DNA of 10,858 nt from the NCBI GenBank assembly GCA_027604665.1, contig JADGIZ010000631.1:1-10858 (forward strand), read 5' to 3'. Position 1 is the stretch's first letter. Each line of letters starts with the position of its first letter. Both the position numbers and the translations under genes were made by a program. The notes beneath the pieces were generated by a model, which saw only the letters and a program-made list of their open reading frames with translations, searched no databases and had not been told where the DNA came from. The DNA comes from Polyrhizophydium stewartii (taxonomy: Eukaryota; Chytridiomycota; Chytridiomycetes; Rhizophydiales). This document shows, one piece after another, positions 1 through 7,788 of the stretch.

Positions 1-59
1 GGGGGGGCCGCCGGTGCTTCAAGCACCGGGCCTCAGAAGAGCTTCTGAGGCGACGTCGC
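1..59. repeat. GC-rich compound hairpin repeat, copy 1 (window starts inside it)
   Basis: Two consecutive palindromes followed by a third. Bases 11-29 fold as a hairpin of CCGGTGC type with a short TTCA loop. Bases 31-50 form a 20-base palindrome with 9-bp arms (CCTCAGAAG / CTTCTGAGG) around AG. Bases 50-59 are the perfect palindrome GCGACGTCGC. The whole stretch is identical over 59 bases to 7892-7950. In that second copy the leading run of seven G is the right arm of a hairpin whose left arm lies just upstream, so the window edge probably cuts the same hairpin here. No coding role is seen. Confidence 0.93.
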
Positions 60-187
60 TAGCGATCTATCTATGTTGAATGGTTTTAGGTAAGTCTATA
101 TAACTATTGATAAAATTGGCTAATGATTATTCACCCGTAGGTATTTCATGTTTCATCCTTATCTAGCTCCGCTCACCTCTACTACCA

Positions 188-332
188 GGGTCGGCCCCAT
201 GGGGGCGACCCCCCGCCTACGCGGTGGGTCTAGCTATTATACGTATCGGCTCATTGGCCGCGACGTCGCGTCAGCACGCTTTAGCTAGGCCCCCCCCTTA
301 AGGGGGGCCGGTCGCTCCGCGACTCCGTCGCG
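188..332. repeat. Block of GC-rich hairpins
   Basis: Several hairpins lie close together. Bases 188-211 form an 11-position stem (GGGTCGGCCCC against GGGGGCGACCC, one mismatch) with an AT loop. Bases 212-228 form a 6-bp stem with one G-T pair and a TACGC loop. Bases 259-270 are the perfect palindrome CGCGACGTCGCG, which contains the recurrent GCGACGTCGC. Bases 288-309 pair a run of eight C with a run of six G around TTAA. At 320-332 there is a 13-base word, CGACTCCGTCGCG, whose reverse complement occurs at 697-709. This is the same kind of modular block as elsewhere, but with mostly different modules. Confidence 0.85.
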
Positions 333-442
333 TCATTAAATCATTCGCCTCACTCTCGGGGGTGACGCCCTGACCCAGGCAGATATTCCCGCTCTAAACT
401 CCATCTAATTGCTAGTCAACCTAAATGATAAAATGAAGCCTC

Positions 443-620
443 CGGTGTGGCGTAGGTGCTAGTAGGAGCCTTTACAAGGCTCCGGTCGCGGAGGCGACCG
501 GGCTTCGCCCCCCGGCGCTCCAAGCACCGGGTCCTGCTTCAGAGGCGACGTAGATCAGAAATCAGCCAATCAAATAATTCTGATCAGCCGGGGTGTCGGC
601 CCCGCCCGATGAGGTCGTCG
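443..620. repeat. Block of GC-rich hairpins, partly degenerate
   Basis: The order is: GGTGTGGCGTAGG (444-456, also at 8719-8731 and inverted at 4600-4612); the 19-base hairpin at 465-483 (8-bp stem GGAGCCTT / AAGGCTCC, loop TAC); a GGTCGC / GCGACC hairpin at 485-500; a GGGC / GCCC hairpin at 500-510; then a decayed copy of the compound repeat of 1-59 at about 512-551. The 36 bases 454-489 are identical to 10774-10809. A final GGGG / CCCC hairpin lies near 590-603. A reading frame of 73 codons runs across the block, but it merely follows the hairpins and is not a credible gene. Confidence 0.87.
512..551. repeat. Decayed copy of the 59-bp compound hairpin repeat
   Basis: Bases 512-530 match the 19-base hairpin of 11-29 except for two T-to-C changes, both in the left half (CCGGCGCTCC instead of CCGGTGCTTC). 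One of them creates a C-A mismatch in the stem, so it is not compensated. The palindrome that normally follows is then shortened: only GCTTCAGAGGCGACGT remains, so the left arm CCTCAGAAG is lost, and GCGACGTCGC stops after GCGACGT. This reads as a relic copy in the act of losing its palindromes. Confidence 0.75.
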
Positions 621-659
621 TTGACCTGGTGGTGTTTCCCTATTTTAATAGATGGTCTA

Positions 660-3600
660 ATGATAGATCTGATCTGACTTTTTGGCAATAATCAACCGCG
701 ACGGAGTCGCTCCAAATCGCTCATAACCTCATTTGATTTCTTGATTAGATGGTCTAGATAGCGGAAGTTAATAAAAGACAGGGAAAGGCGAGAATAATAG
801 GACTATTTGGTATGGACTAGAAACTAAGAACTGGCTAATGAATCCAGAGAAGGGTAAATCAATGAGACCTTTATTTGCATACAAGAGCAAGCCACTCTCA
901 ATCGACGCCGATTAATATCAGGACAGAAGCGTAGGAGGGGTCACATGTACCTCTAAAGAGATGGGTGGGTCAAAGCGACTCTTTATCATGACAGCCTAAT
1001 TGCCGCGACAAGAAATGTTACAGCTGGCTCTAGCCTTCTAATTGAGCCACCCCCTTTTTGCAAATGATGGCTTACGGGCGCTCTCTTAATCATTCTATCT
1101 AGCTCTGAGACTGCCGAATTTTGTTCCAACGAACTTGAATAGCGGCTCTCCTATTTATGCCACCCCCCAAAGGGTATCAAGGACAACGTAGTTCTCCATT
1201 CGAGTATTTGAACATAGACCCACAATATTCTCCTATATCAAGCGGCGAACCATACCATACGTTTGAGTGAGTCTGAATCCTTGAAACTGTATAAATGGCT
1301 GGGTAGGAAGGCTCTAGAGGGTAGAAACAATGGCCATCTAATTATTAAGGTCCTAGGTCTATGGTTACCCAATTTGAAATTGAATAGGCCACTATTCGAC
1401 CTACCTGGACTGCGAAATCATCCTAAGTTCTATTTGAATGTGAGTTCATAGTACGAATAATGCCTGTCAAGTTGATTTTGAGAAACCCAACACCATCTAA
1501 ATGGTAGAGCCTAAAAGGATCTACGAGAAGTCGTAAGGTCCAGCATAGAAAGATTTGACTATTGACCATCAAGCAGATGATAGCTCTTTGAGGACCGATA
1601 ATTAGTTCAATATATGCCTAAACCGGCGGGGGGGGCTTCACTATCGCTGCTCTTTTTCATGAACCAACCCACAAAACTACATTAGATTCGCAGTAAGCTG
1701 CTCCAGCCCTATTCATTTCTTAGATCGGGCAAATTATTGCTAAAGATTCGGGTTAGTCTGAATGTGAGCACCCAAAATGCATAATATCCGAATTAATCAT
1801 CTTTTAGGAGCCGGCGAGTTCTCAAAGCCTTTTTAGGCAATTTAGCAGTCAAACCATTGACAGGGTTAATTATATTAGCTGGAGGCTTTAAGTAATAGAC
1901 GAGGGATTAGTCTGTCAGTGATATAAAGCAAAGCGAGTTATGAATATATCCATATTGTGTATTAATTTGAACTACTTTTACGCCTTCAACCCACTATGTG
2001 ACGTAGAACGCTTATATAGGTATTTAGACCTCCCACTTGGCTCATCCCAAAGTCAGTAGTCTGCTTGTGAATTACTGATATATTAATTTGAGTAAATGGT
2101 CACTTCCTCCTTTGAAGATTATACCTCATACGCCTCTGAGTTGATCCGTGATATTTTACCATAGAAGGCGAATAGCCAGCCTTTTTGCAATTAATGGCCA
2201 GCTCCTTTAAAACAACCCGCGTTTATCGAGAATTTCAAAAGTCAAACAATCCTAATTTGGCTTAGGGATGTCTCAAAGATCCCGTCACACATTGAGCGTC
2301 CGTTGGCAAAAATCGGGTGCCTCCTGGAAAGCAGTTTCTCTTACTTCATGGTGGTACTTTTCTGTTCCCGTCAAAGTCAGTGATAGCTCTAGACAGTAGA
2401 AAAGGGATGGCTTCATTAATTCTGAAATAGAACGTATGGATTTGCAATCTGATCGGCTGGCCATTTATCCTGTGCCGCGAACCTGCCTAGTTGATAGATT
2501 CAGCCCAAATTGGATCGTCCAATGGGTTTCCTATACAAATGATGTATTGACACCTGCGAGTGTCAGTCTCTTCTTGCAGTACCTTCTGATAACATCCGAT
2601 TGTGATTTTAGTGCTAGAGATAATGGCTTCAAAGCTACAGAAGGTCTGAGTGCGGAATTCCGCCTATATGGAGGGTAATATTAATCTCATAAGAACAAGG
2701 AGTTCGGTACAATCACGCCCGGCAGGGTCACGTCAAAGGAATACGAGTCATTCTGAGTTGACATGAGCAAACTTTTTTGAGACAATTTCCATTCAAACGA
2801 TGTAGTTGTATCGTTACAGGGCAGCCCCCTAGTCTGGACCTCAAGAGTCGGTTTGAGTAGGGTCCTAATTTGAACTTAGAGTTCCTATCAAAATATCGAC
2901 AAACCTTGGATTTTTGTAAAGGTGACTCAGATGTCTCTCTTCAGCTCCTCGTTCAAGCTGGTGTTTTCCCATTTGCGAAGCCGTCTAACTACATCCCTAG
3001 ATTTTGCGGTCATGAGAATGTCAGAATAGTCGATTCTATCTATTGTTCCTTTGGCTTAAGGAGTTATAAGGGAATTCCGTGGCTAGGAGAAAGACTATGC
3101 ACCCCTCCGGGGTAAATCAATCCCTTGGGCATCAAATTGTTTAAGTAAATCCAATCAATCTGAGATTTCGAAACTCTTAGAAAATAATTGCCCCCTCCTA
3201 GACAAGTGTCCAACTATTAGTAGTCGCTACGTCAGGGCGATGGAAGCTCACGACCAAAAAAGTCAGAGGGGCCAATGTCTAATCCCTTGTTGACGATAAT
3301 CGTCATGACTTCGGCTTATCTCTCTAGGAATCCCTTCCTTCCACTTATAGAGCCATGATCAGTTAGTTTTGTGATTCGAAGCTTTTTCATCAAATAGGTC
3401 GTGATAAATCCTCTCCATTTAGTGCTCGACATACAAACCCGTTAAATGCCGGCAGTCTTTCGGACTATGCATCGGCCCAACTGCTTCATTGATGAACTCG
3501 GAGGGGGACCCACCAAGTTATTTCAAAGGACAAGAGATGTCGTGGGTGTAAAGTTAATTAAGCATAAAAGGCAGAAGTAGTCCTCGATGAGTTCTCAGAT

Positions 3601-3740
3601 ATCTACTAGAGTCAAAAGCCTCCTTAGCAGTATGACTTGTCAAGAGGTTAAATGAAGTACTGCCTCAAGTCTATTAGAAAGATGATCTAGTCCCTTAATA
3701 TTAGGTCATCTCTAAAGTACCTGAAAGCCAATGAATCACA
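660..3740. other. 3.1-kb hairpin-free stretch of intermediate G+C, no gene recognised
   Basis: This is the longest part of the window without any member of the GC hairpin family. Sampled lines have about 42-48% G+C, against about 25-30% in later spacers. The longest open frames on the + strand are at 1218-1451, 2436-2678 (ATG start, 80 codons; open back to 2256 apart from one TAG at 2397), 2870-3115 (TTG start, 81 codons) and 3446-3580 (ATG start, 44 codons). None shows a family motif, a ribosome binding site or a consistent partner frame. Runs of this length are expected by chance at this base composition. One isolated palindrome (3291-3305) is listed separately. I see no rRNA or tRNA. Confidence 0.6.
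3291..3305. repeat. 15-base perfect inverted repeat
   Basis: TGACGAT and ATCGTCA flank a single A, giving a perfect 7-bp stem with a one-base centre. It is not part of the GC hairpin family and is the clearest palindrome within the intermediate-G+C stretch. It resembles in size a protein-binding site, but nothing nearby supports an operator role. Confidence 0.6.
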
Positions 3741-3752
3741 CCAGGACTCAAT

Positions 3753-4076
3753 TTGACTAGAACCCTTTTAGGACAAAACTTTCTTAAGTTGTCAACACCT
3801 CTCTGGCTACTCCATTCAAACCGCAATTCAGGTCAAATTCCTAGTGTAGATATTGATATGATGTCAACCCATACCTATTTAATTTATAAACTATTAGGTT
3901 ACACTACTTTAATCGCTATATCTTTAGTATTGAGTCATATTAATTTATGGATCGACTATTTATTTTTGGTTTTACTCCTATCCTTGTTCGACTTGACCTA
4001 TATTGGGACTTTGCCTAAGAAACTAGATGAAAAGGAAGTATATTCTCATCGACTAAGATTTATTGTTACTTATTAG
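3753..4076 (+). other. Weak candidate reading frame for a small two-helix membrane protein
   Basis: This is the longest open frame in the window: 107 codons from a TTG at 3753, or 72 codons from the first ATG pair at 3858 and 3861, ending in TAG at 4074-4076. Counting from 3753, residues about 42-60 and 63-84 are strongly hydrophobic and could be two membrane helices. The tail (residues about 89-101) is rich in Lys, Glu and Arg. Codons end mostly in A or T from about 3860 on, where base composition also drops. Against a real gene: there is no Shine-Dalgarno-like sequence before either start, no recognised family, and chance alone predicts about one frame of this length here. Hydrophobic translations are also a usual product of T-rich DNA. 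I assign no function. Confidence 0.2.
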
Positions 4077-4450
4077 TTCGAGGTGATATTATTATTTAGA
4101 GTCTACATATTTTCATCTAATATTGTTAATAGCTCTTTTATAGTCAAATTCTTATGATAGCCATTTTTGCTAAGGAGGCCCCTCTAATCAGATTGAGGAT
4201 CAATCTCAACTATTAGTTCAAATAAGTAAGTCGAGGGCCAATGCGGTGACTCAAACATATCCCTACTTAAAAATGAGCCTATAAGAATCACTAGAAATAC
4301 TTCATAATCTTAGACCTTTCACTGGATTTCTAATCTATGGCATAGCATAGCCTGAGGCTCTGAGACCCTCTCACTTTCCAGGTATAGCGATATAGGTTTA
4401 GACGGGGAATTATCCCCATAACACTTACCAGAGTCCAGCAATTGTTAAGG
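4077..4450. other. AT-rich spacer, nothing recognised
   Basis: This runs between the weak open frame and the hairpin block at 4453. No open frame of note, RNA gene or hairpin module is visible. With TAG ignored, the preceding frame stays open only to a TGA near 4155, which adds no support for a longer gene. Confidence 0.5.
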
Positions 4451-4452
4451 AT

Positions 4453-4612
4453 TTATGAGCGGCGGCCGCGACGTCGCCTCATAAGCTCTTCTGAGGCCCG
4501 GGACTAGAAGTCCCGGGGCCACTCTAGAGAGTGGCGTCGCGGAGTGACCGGAGCCTTGTAAAGGCTCCTACGTCACGTCCGTGGCCGGCCCCGAAGGGGC
4601 CTACGCCACACC
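4453..4612. repeat. Compound GC-rich block of consecutive hairpins
   Basis: In order: an inverted copy of the CCTCAGAAG module at 4463-4501, matching the reverse complement of 8790-8828 at 38 of 39 bases; GCGACGTCGC at 4468-4477; a 9-bp hairpin CCCGGGACT / AGTCCCGGG with loop AGA at 4497-4517; an 8-bp hairpin GCCACTCT / AGAGTGGC with loop AG at 4518-4535; the 19-base hairpin in inverted orientation at 4550-4568, framed by GTGAC and GTCAC; then GGCCGGCCCC / GGGGCC and the inverted CCTACGCCACACC at 4600-4612. Bases 4536-4581 are identical to 7824-7869 (46 bp). The hairpins abut almost without spacer. Confidence 0.92.
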
Positions 4613-5550
4613 TAGCGATTTATTTCAGCAAGTATAGAATATTCAGTATGATTAGTTCAATACCCCCTGCCATCCTCTAGGGCGCTATTGAGAGGCAACG
4701 GAGTAGGGGTAACCAACTGAGCTTTGTACCTAGAGTTAACTGCCGCAAGAACTTGAAGAGCTAAACTGGAATTACATAAACTTCAATTCAGTTTCGATCC
4801 TAGAATTCTGATCAGATGTGGCTAAATTGTTAGCATAGCTGACGGAAGGACTACTTACGGGTAAGCAGCTTAGTTCTTTGTAATATTCAATTTAGTAGTA
4901 TCTCCTATAAGCCTGGGTCCCATGGTAAGGAATAGTTGGCTTAATGTCTAATGGAGATTAGAAACTCAAATATTAATAGCTTATAGAATTAAATCAATTT
5001 GAGTGAAGTTCCAAAGATTCTACAAGTCAAATTCCATAATCAAGAAACTATTTATGGAAGGCAGCAAATATTCATAGCAAACTAGATCCTTTCAATTATT
5101 AAGTAGGACTAGAGATTTTTTATTATCCTGAATATTCTAGTTCTAAATTACTAATATACCTGATCTTCAACTAGACGACTTATATATCATTTAGTTAATA
5201 TTAAACTCTAGTGTCTCTGATTTTGGATACTATAAAGATAATTATATGAATACTATATGATAAGATGGAGGGATCTAACATATTAATAGTCTATATAAGA
5301 GATTTTAGAAACTCAACTAGAAGTCTAATATAGAAAGATCTCATAGGATATTAGATTATATCGTAGTACTAAAACTGATACCACATCCAGATATAAGAAT
5401 AGACAAGATTACTAAGTGATAATAGTAGAGGGGTTAACTTGGCCCCCCCCCTTAATTATATATTAACTGACTACATGTGTGATTTTATGCTGGGATAAAG
5501 CTTATGAATAAAGGAAAATCTACCTCACAATAATTTGTTCTAATCACGCA
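4613..5550. other. AT-rich non-coding spacer with small inverted repeats
   Basis: Roughly 25-30% G+C in the lines counted, with stops dense in all six frames and no gene or RNA recognised. Bases 4763-4794 form an AT-rich hairpin: AAACTGGAATT against AATTCAGTTT, a 10-bp stem with one bulged G. A run of nine C at 5443-5451, followed by TTAA, resembles the left half of the C-run / TTAA / G-run palindrome at 288-309, without its right half. CTAG words are frequent, but I could not attach a meaning to that. Confidence 0.6.
4763..4794. repeat. AT-rich hairpin
   Basis: Left arm AAACTGGAATT (4763-4773) pairs with right arm AATTCAGTTT (4785-4794) with one bulged G, across an 11-base loop. It lacks a following U-run on either strand, so it is not an obvious terminator. 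Confidence 0.55.
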
Positions 5551-5592
5551 GTCACGTCCGTGACCGGAGCCTTGTAAAGGCTCCTACGTCAC
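5551..5592. repeat. Solitary hairpin unit in AT-rich DNA
   Basis: A single copy of the family, isolated by several hundred AT-rich bases on both sides. GTCAC-GTCC-GTGAC at 5551-5564 forms one small hairpin. The 19-base hairpin (5566-5584, GGAGCCTT / AAGGCTCC) follows, then TAC and a second GTCAC at 5588-5592. The central GTGAC can therefore pair with either the upstream or the downstream GTCAC. The 33 bases 5560-5592 are identical to 4544-4576 and 7832-7864. Because it stands alone, this copy best shows the boundaries of one unit. Confidence 0.9.
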
Positions 5593-5771
5593 TCAATATT
5601 TAGTTGTTCATTCTTTTACTGCTATACCTTTCCTATCATTTGGATCTTTTCTAGAGATCTTTATTTACTTATTTTAGCTGATATCTTTCCTATTTCTTTT
5701 ATCTCGGTGTTTAGATTATAAATATAGATTAGATGGTATTTATAGCTAAGAAATAGGGTCAATGTGGATCA

Positions 5772-5803
5772 GAAATCGAGCAAGGAATGTCCCAAATCGC
5801 TCA
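5772..5803. repeat. 32-bp direct repeat, copy 1
   Basis: Begins GAAATCGAGCAAGG and ends CCCAAATCGCTCA; identical over all 32 bases to 5984-6015, 212 bp downstream. Within the unit AAATCG occurs twice, and GAGC near the left end is complementary to GCTC near the right. It is not GC-rich and does not belong to the hairpin family. The word CCAAATCGCTCA also occurs at 712-723, suggesting a partial third copy. Confidence 0.9.
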
Positions 5804-5912
5804 AACTCAATTACCTCGTCACCAATTATCATGGCACTCATTTATCAAATCCCATATTTGACCTAATCAAACAACACTTGAAATTAATAGTTCTTCTAGA
5901 ATTTGCAATGAG

Positions 5913-5951
5913 ACTTGAACCCATTTACATTCTTCTGAATGGGGTTCAAGT
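5913..5951. repeat. 13-bp hairpin between the two direct-repeat copies
   Basis: ACTTGAACCCATT (5913-5925) pairs with AATGGGGTTCAAGT (5938-5951), 13 bp with one extra G in the right arm, around a 12-base loop. On the minus strand the left part superficially resembles a tRNA T-arm, but no acceptor stem, D-arm or anticodon arm can be built around it. Confidence 0.75.
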
Positions 5952-5983
5952 TTAGTTTATAAATTGGTTCGAGGGGCGGCGCT

Positions 5984-6015
5984 GAAATCGAGCAAGGAAT
6001 GTCCCAAATCGCTCA
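5984..6015. repeat. 32-bp direct repeat, copy 2
   Basis: Identical to 5772-5803. It is preceded by a short GC-rich run (GAGGGGCGGCGC, 5971-5982) that is absent before copy 1, and the flanks diverge at once on both sides, which fits a duplicated or inserted short unit. Confidence 0.9.
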
Positions 6016-6415
6016 GATCGATATATTCACATATTTGATTCACTCATTACATCAATTTGATCGATATAATATTCGAATCCAGTATACCAGCAATAGGGTC
6101 ATATCTATTGGGGATCTCATTTACCTTGTTACCGTCGATCACTAGTAATTTTCAACTAAAATAGGACATAACAAGGATAGATATTCCAAACAAAGAGGAC
6201 AACAGGGTTTGACCACAGAATAAATTAATGCTACATTTGATAAAGGACTTTGCCTATGAATTATTATATAGCGGGAATTACTCCTCCAGATTAATTAATG
6301 CCAAAACTCGATATAGTCAATAGATAGGGAAAATGATCATATAGAATAGCCAAATAAACGTGAGAAATAAGAGTCCCAGGAGCGATAGAATGCACTAAGA
6401 CCCTAATAGAGACTG

Positions 6416-6430
6416 ATCGACTTAGTCGAT
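6416..6430. repeat. 15-base perfect inverted repeat
   Basis: ATCGACT and AGTCGAT flank a single T. A second, outer pair, AGACT (6410-6414) and AGTCT (6439-6443), encloses it. Same format as the palindrome at 3291-3305 but unrelated in sequence. Confidence 0.55.
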
Positions 6431-6893
6431 TATTTCCTAGTCTGGATTGACCTTGCTGTAACAAAAATACTACAGAAGTTGATGATACCGCTTCGCTTAC
6501 TAAAATCCTAATTAGGAATGATTGTTTGTATGGAATGTTTTAAACAATAATAGTCAATTCTGATAGTTTACCAATTATTTCGTGCTTCAAGAATAGGATT
6601 AGAAATAGTCCTGAGTTCAATGTACTATTCTCATATTTTGGTTTCCACTCAATCCGGATTTTCCTAAATTACTATGACATATTGACCTGAACTCAATTCG
6701 GAGGACCTATCTTTTCACATGAGAACCCTAATAGCCAGACCCAGGACAGATTGTGGTTAACTTATTTTGTCTAGATCGCGCCTATCTTATGTAACCAATG
6801 GTCATCTAACGATGTTTTGCTACAATCCTATTGGGGTTTTCTTAAGGAAAGGTCTATTTCTGGATCATATTAAAGATCCTCACCTATATTCTG

Positions 6894-6909
6894 AGCAGCT
6901 CCGCTGCGG
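6894..6909. repeat. 16-bp hairpin word, inverted copy of 8161-8176
   Basis: GCAGC (6895-6899) and GCTGC (6903-6907) form a 5-bp stem with a TCC loop. The 16 bases are the exact reverse complement of 8161-8176, so this small hairpin exists as an inverted pair about 1.25 kb apart. Confidence 0.7.
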
Positions 6910-7548
6910 TTGATCGATGTTTATTGCTGTTACATTATCTCATAGTTCACCTCTAATTCAGATGATGGCATAATATACTACAAGCCAAAGATAAATACTT
7001 TACCAATCCAATAAACATCTTCGATGCTCCCAATGTCACCTATATCTAAGCTCAGAAACGTCTACTGCCTCCTTTGACTATTGATTGGATCCCGTCATAA
7101 TCTAATACCTTGGCCTATACAAACTACTTAGTTGTTCTTTTCCATTAATGACACTTCATCATTATTCTTTGTTTCTACTATTATCTTTAGTTCTTAGGGT
7201 TTTGAAATCTCTATAAAGGCTATCTTACTCATTATTTTTTACAGGATTAATTATTGAATAGTTTCTAGATCTATTTAAGCCACCTACTGTATTATTAGCC
7301 GCTAACATAGGCTGGGCTACCGTACATAATTTGATCTACTATTATTCATTCTGCAACTTGATTTGTTTATCTTTTAGTATTATCATTAATTCTACCGGAT
7401 ATTCGCTATTTACCCTTAGGCTTAGCTAGAGGATCTACCTTGTATCGAGTCCAGACGGCTGCTAGGTTATTAGTATTTGCCATGATAGTTTCAGAGGATC
7501 CTTGACTAAAATGCTTTAGGTTTGATTAGCTATGCTAACCTCTTCAGC

Positions 7549-7610
7549 GGCCCGCCCTACCCAAAAGGGCCGGCCGTAAGGCTAAGCAATTCTACGTATT
7601 GCCTCATTAC
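7549..7610. repeat. GC-rich hairpin pair
   Basis: Bases 7549-7575 pair GGCC and CCCT with AGGG and GGCC, with a symmetrical two-base internal mismatch and a 7-base loop. Just after it GTAAGGC (7576-7582) and GCCTCATTAC (7601-7610) enclose an inner stem GCAAT (7586-7590) / ATTGC (7598-7602). The sequence is unlike the common modules, so it may be an older or different family member. Confidence 0.65.
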
Positions 7611-7788
7611 GCCCCTATCCTGTTATCTAAGGATCTAGCTTCATTTACCTACGCTTGTGTAACTAGTTCACTGCCCTTTCAATATTGTCGTTCACTACAT
7701 ATTTAATAACTCTTAGAATATAGCTCTAACTGGGTTTAATGGATGTTCCTGATAGAGAATGAGATAAAATAAATTGATTAGACTCGAT
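7611..7788. other. Short spacer
   Basis: About 180 bases between two hairpin blocks with nothing recognisable. A 79-codon minus-strand frame starts inside the GC block downstream and runs across this spacer (7713-7952). Its arginine-rich start is just the translated hairpins, so it is not called. Confidence 0.5.

Larger units (their letters stand above)
5593..7540. other. AT-rich non-coding spacer of about 2 kb
   Basis: No gene or RNA is recognised. It contains a 32-bp direct repeat (5772-5803, 5984-6015), a hairpin between those copies (5913-5951), a perfect 15-base palindrome at 6416-6430 and a GCAGC / GCTGC hairpin at 6894-6909. The T-rich stretches near 5593-5720 and 7150-7480 give hydrophobic translations if stops are ignored, but the frame is broken by several TAA, TAG and TGA codons and shifts partway. 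A 63-codon frame at 5764-5955 simply overlaps the repeat and hairpin. Confidence 0.6.

Noticed and set aside
456..677. 73-codon plus-strand frame, arginine-rich
   Set aside because: It reads through the GC hairpins at 465-551; the Arg-rich composition is a by-product of CG-rich palindromes.
1500..1560. rRNA-like fragment, from GAAGTCGTAAGG near 1527-1538
   Set aside because: Only a few bases resemble the 3' end motif of small-subunit rRNA. The surrounding helix and decoding-site sequence are missing, and no other rRNA core motif appears in the window.
2256..3115. Pair of long frames (2256-2678 and 2762-3115) as one gene with TAG read as sense
   Set aside because: They are in different frames, each ends at TAA, and the lengths are within chance for this composition. 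No domain is visible.
4920..5420. Excess of CTAG and TAG as evidence for a reassigned TAG codon
   Set aside because: TAA is also frequent in every frame here, so reading TAG as sense does not open a convincing frame.
5905..5951. Minus-strand tRNA, from a T-arm-like ATGGG / TTCAAGT / CTCAT
   Set aside because: No matching acceptor stem, D-arm or anticodon arm can be placed at the right distance. The sequence is better explained by the 13-bp inverted repeat at 5913-5951.
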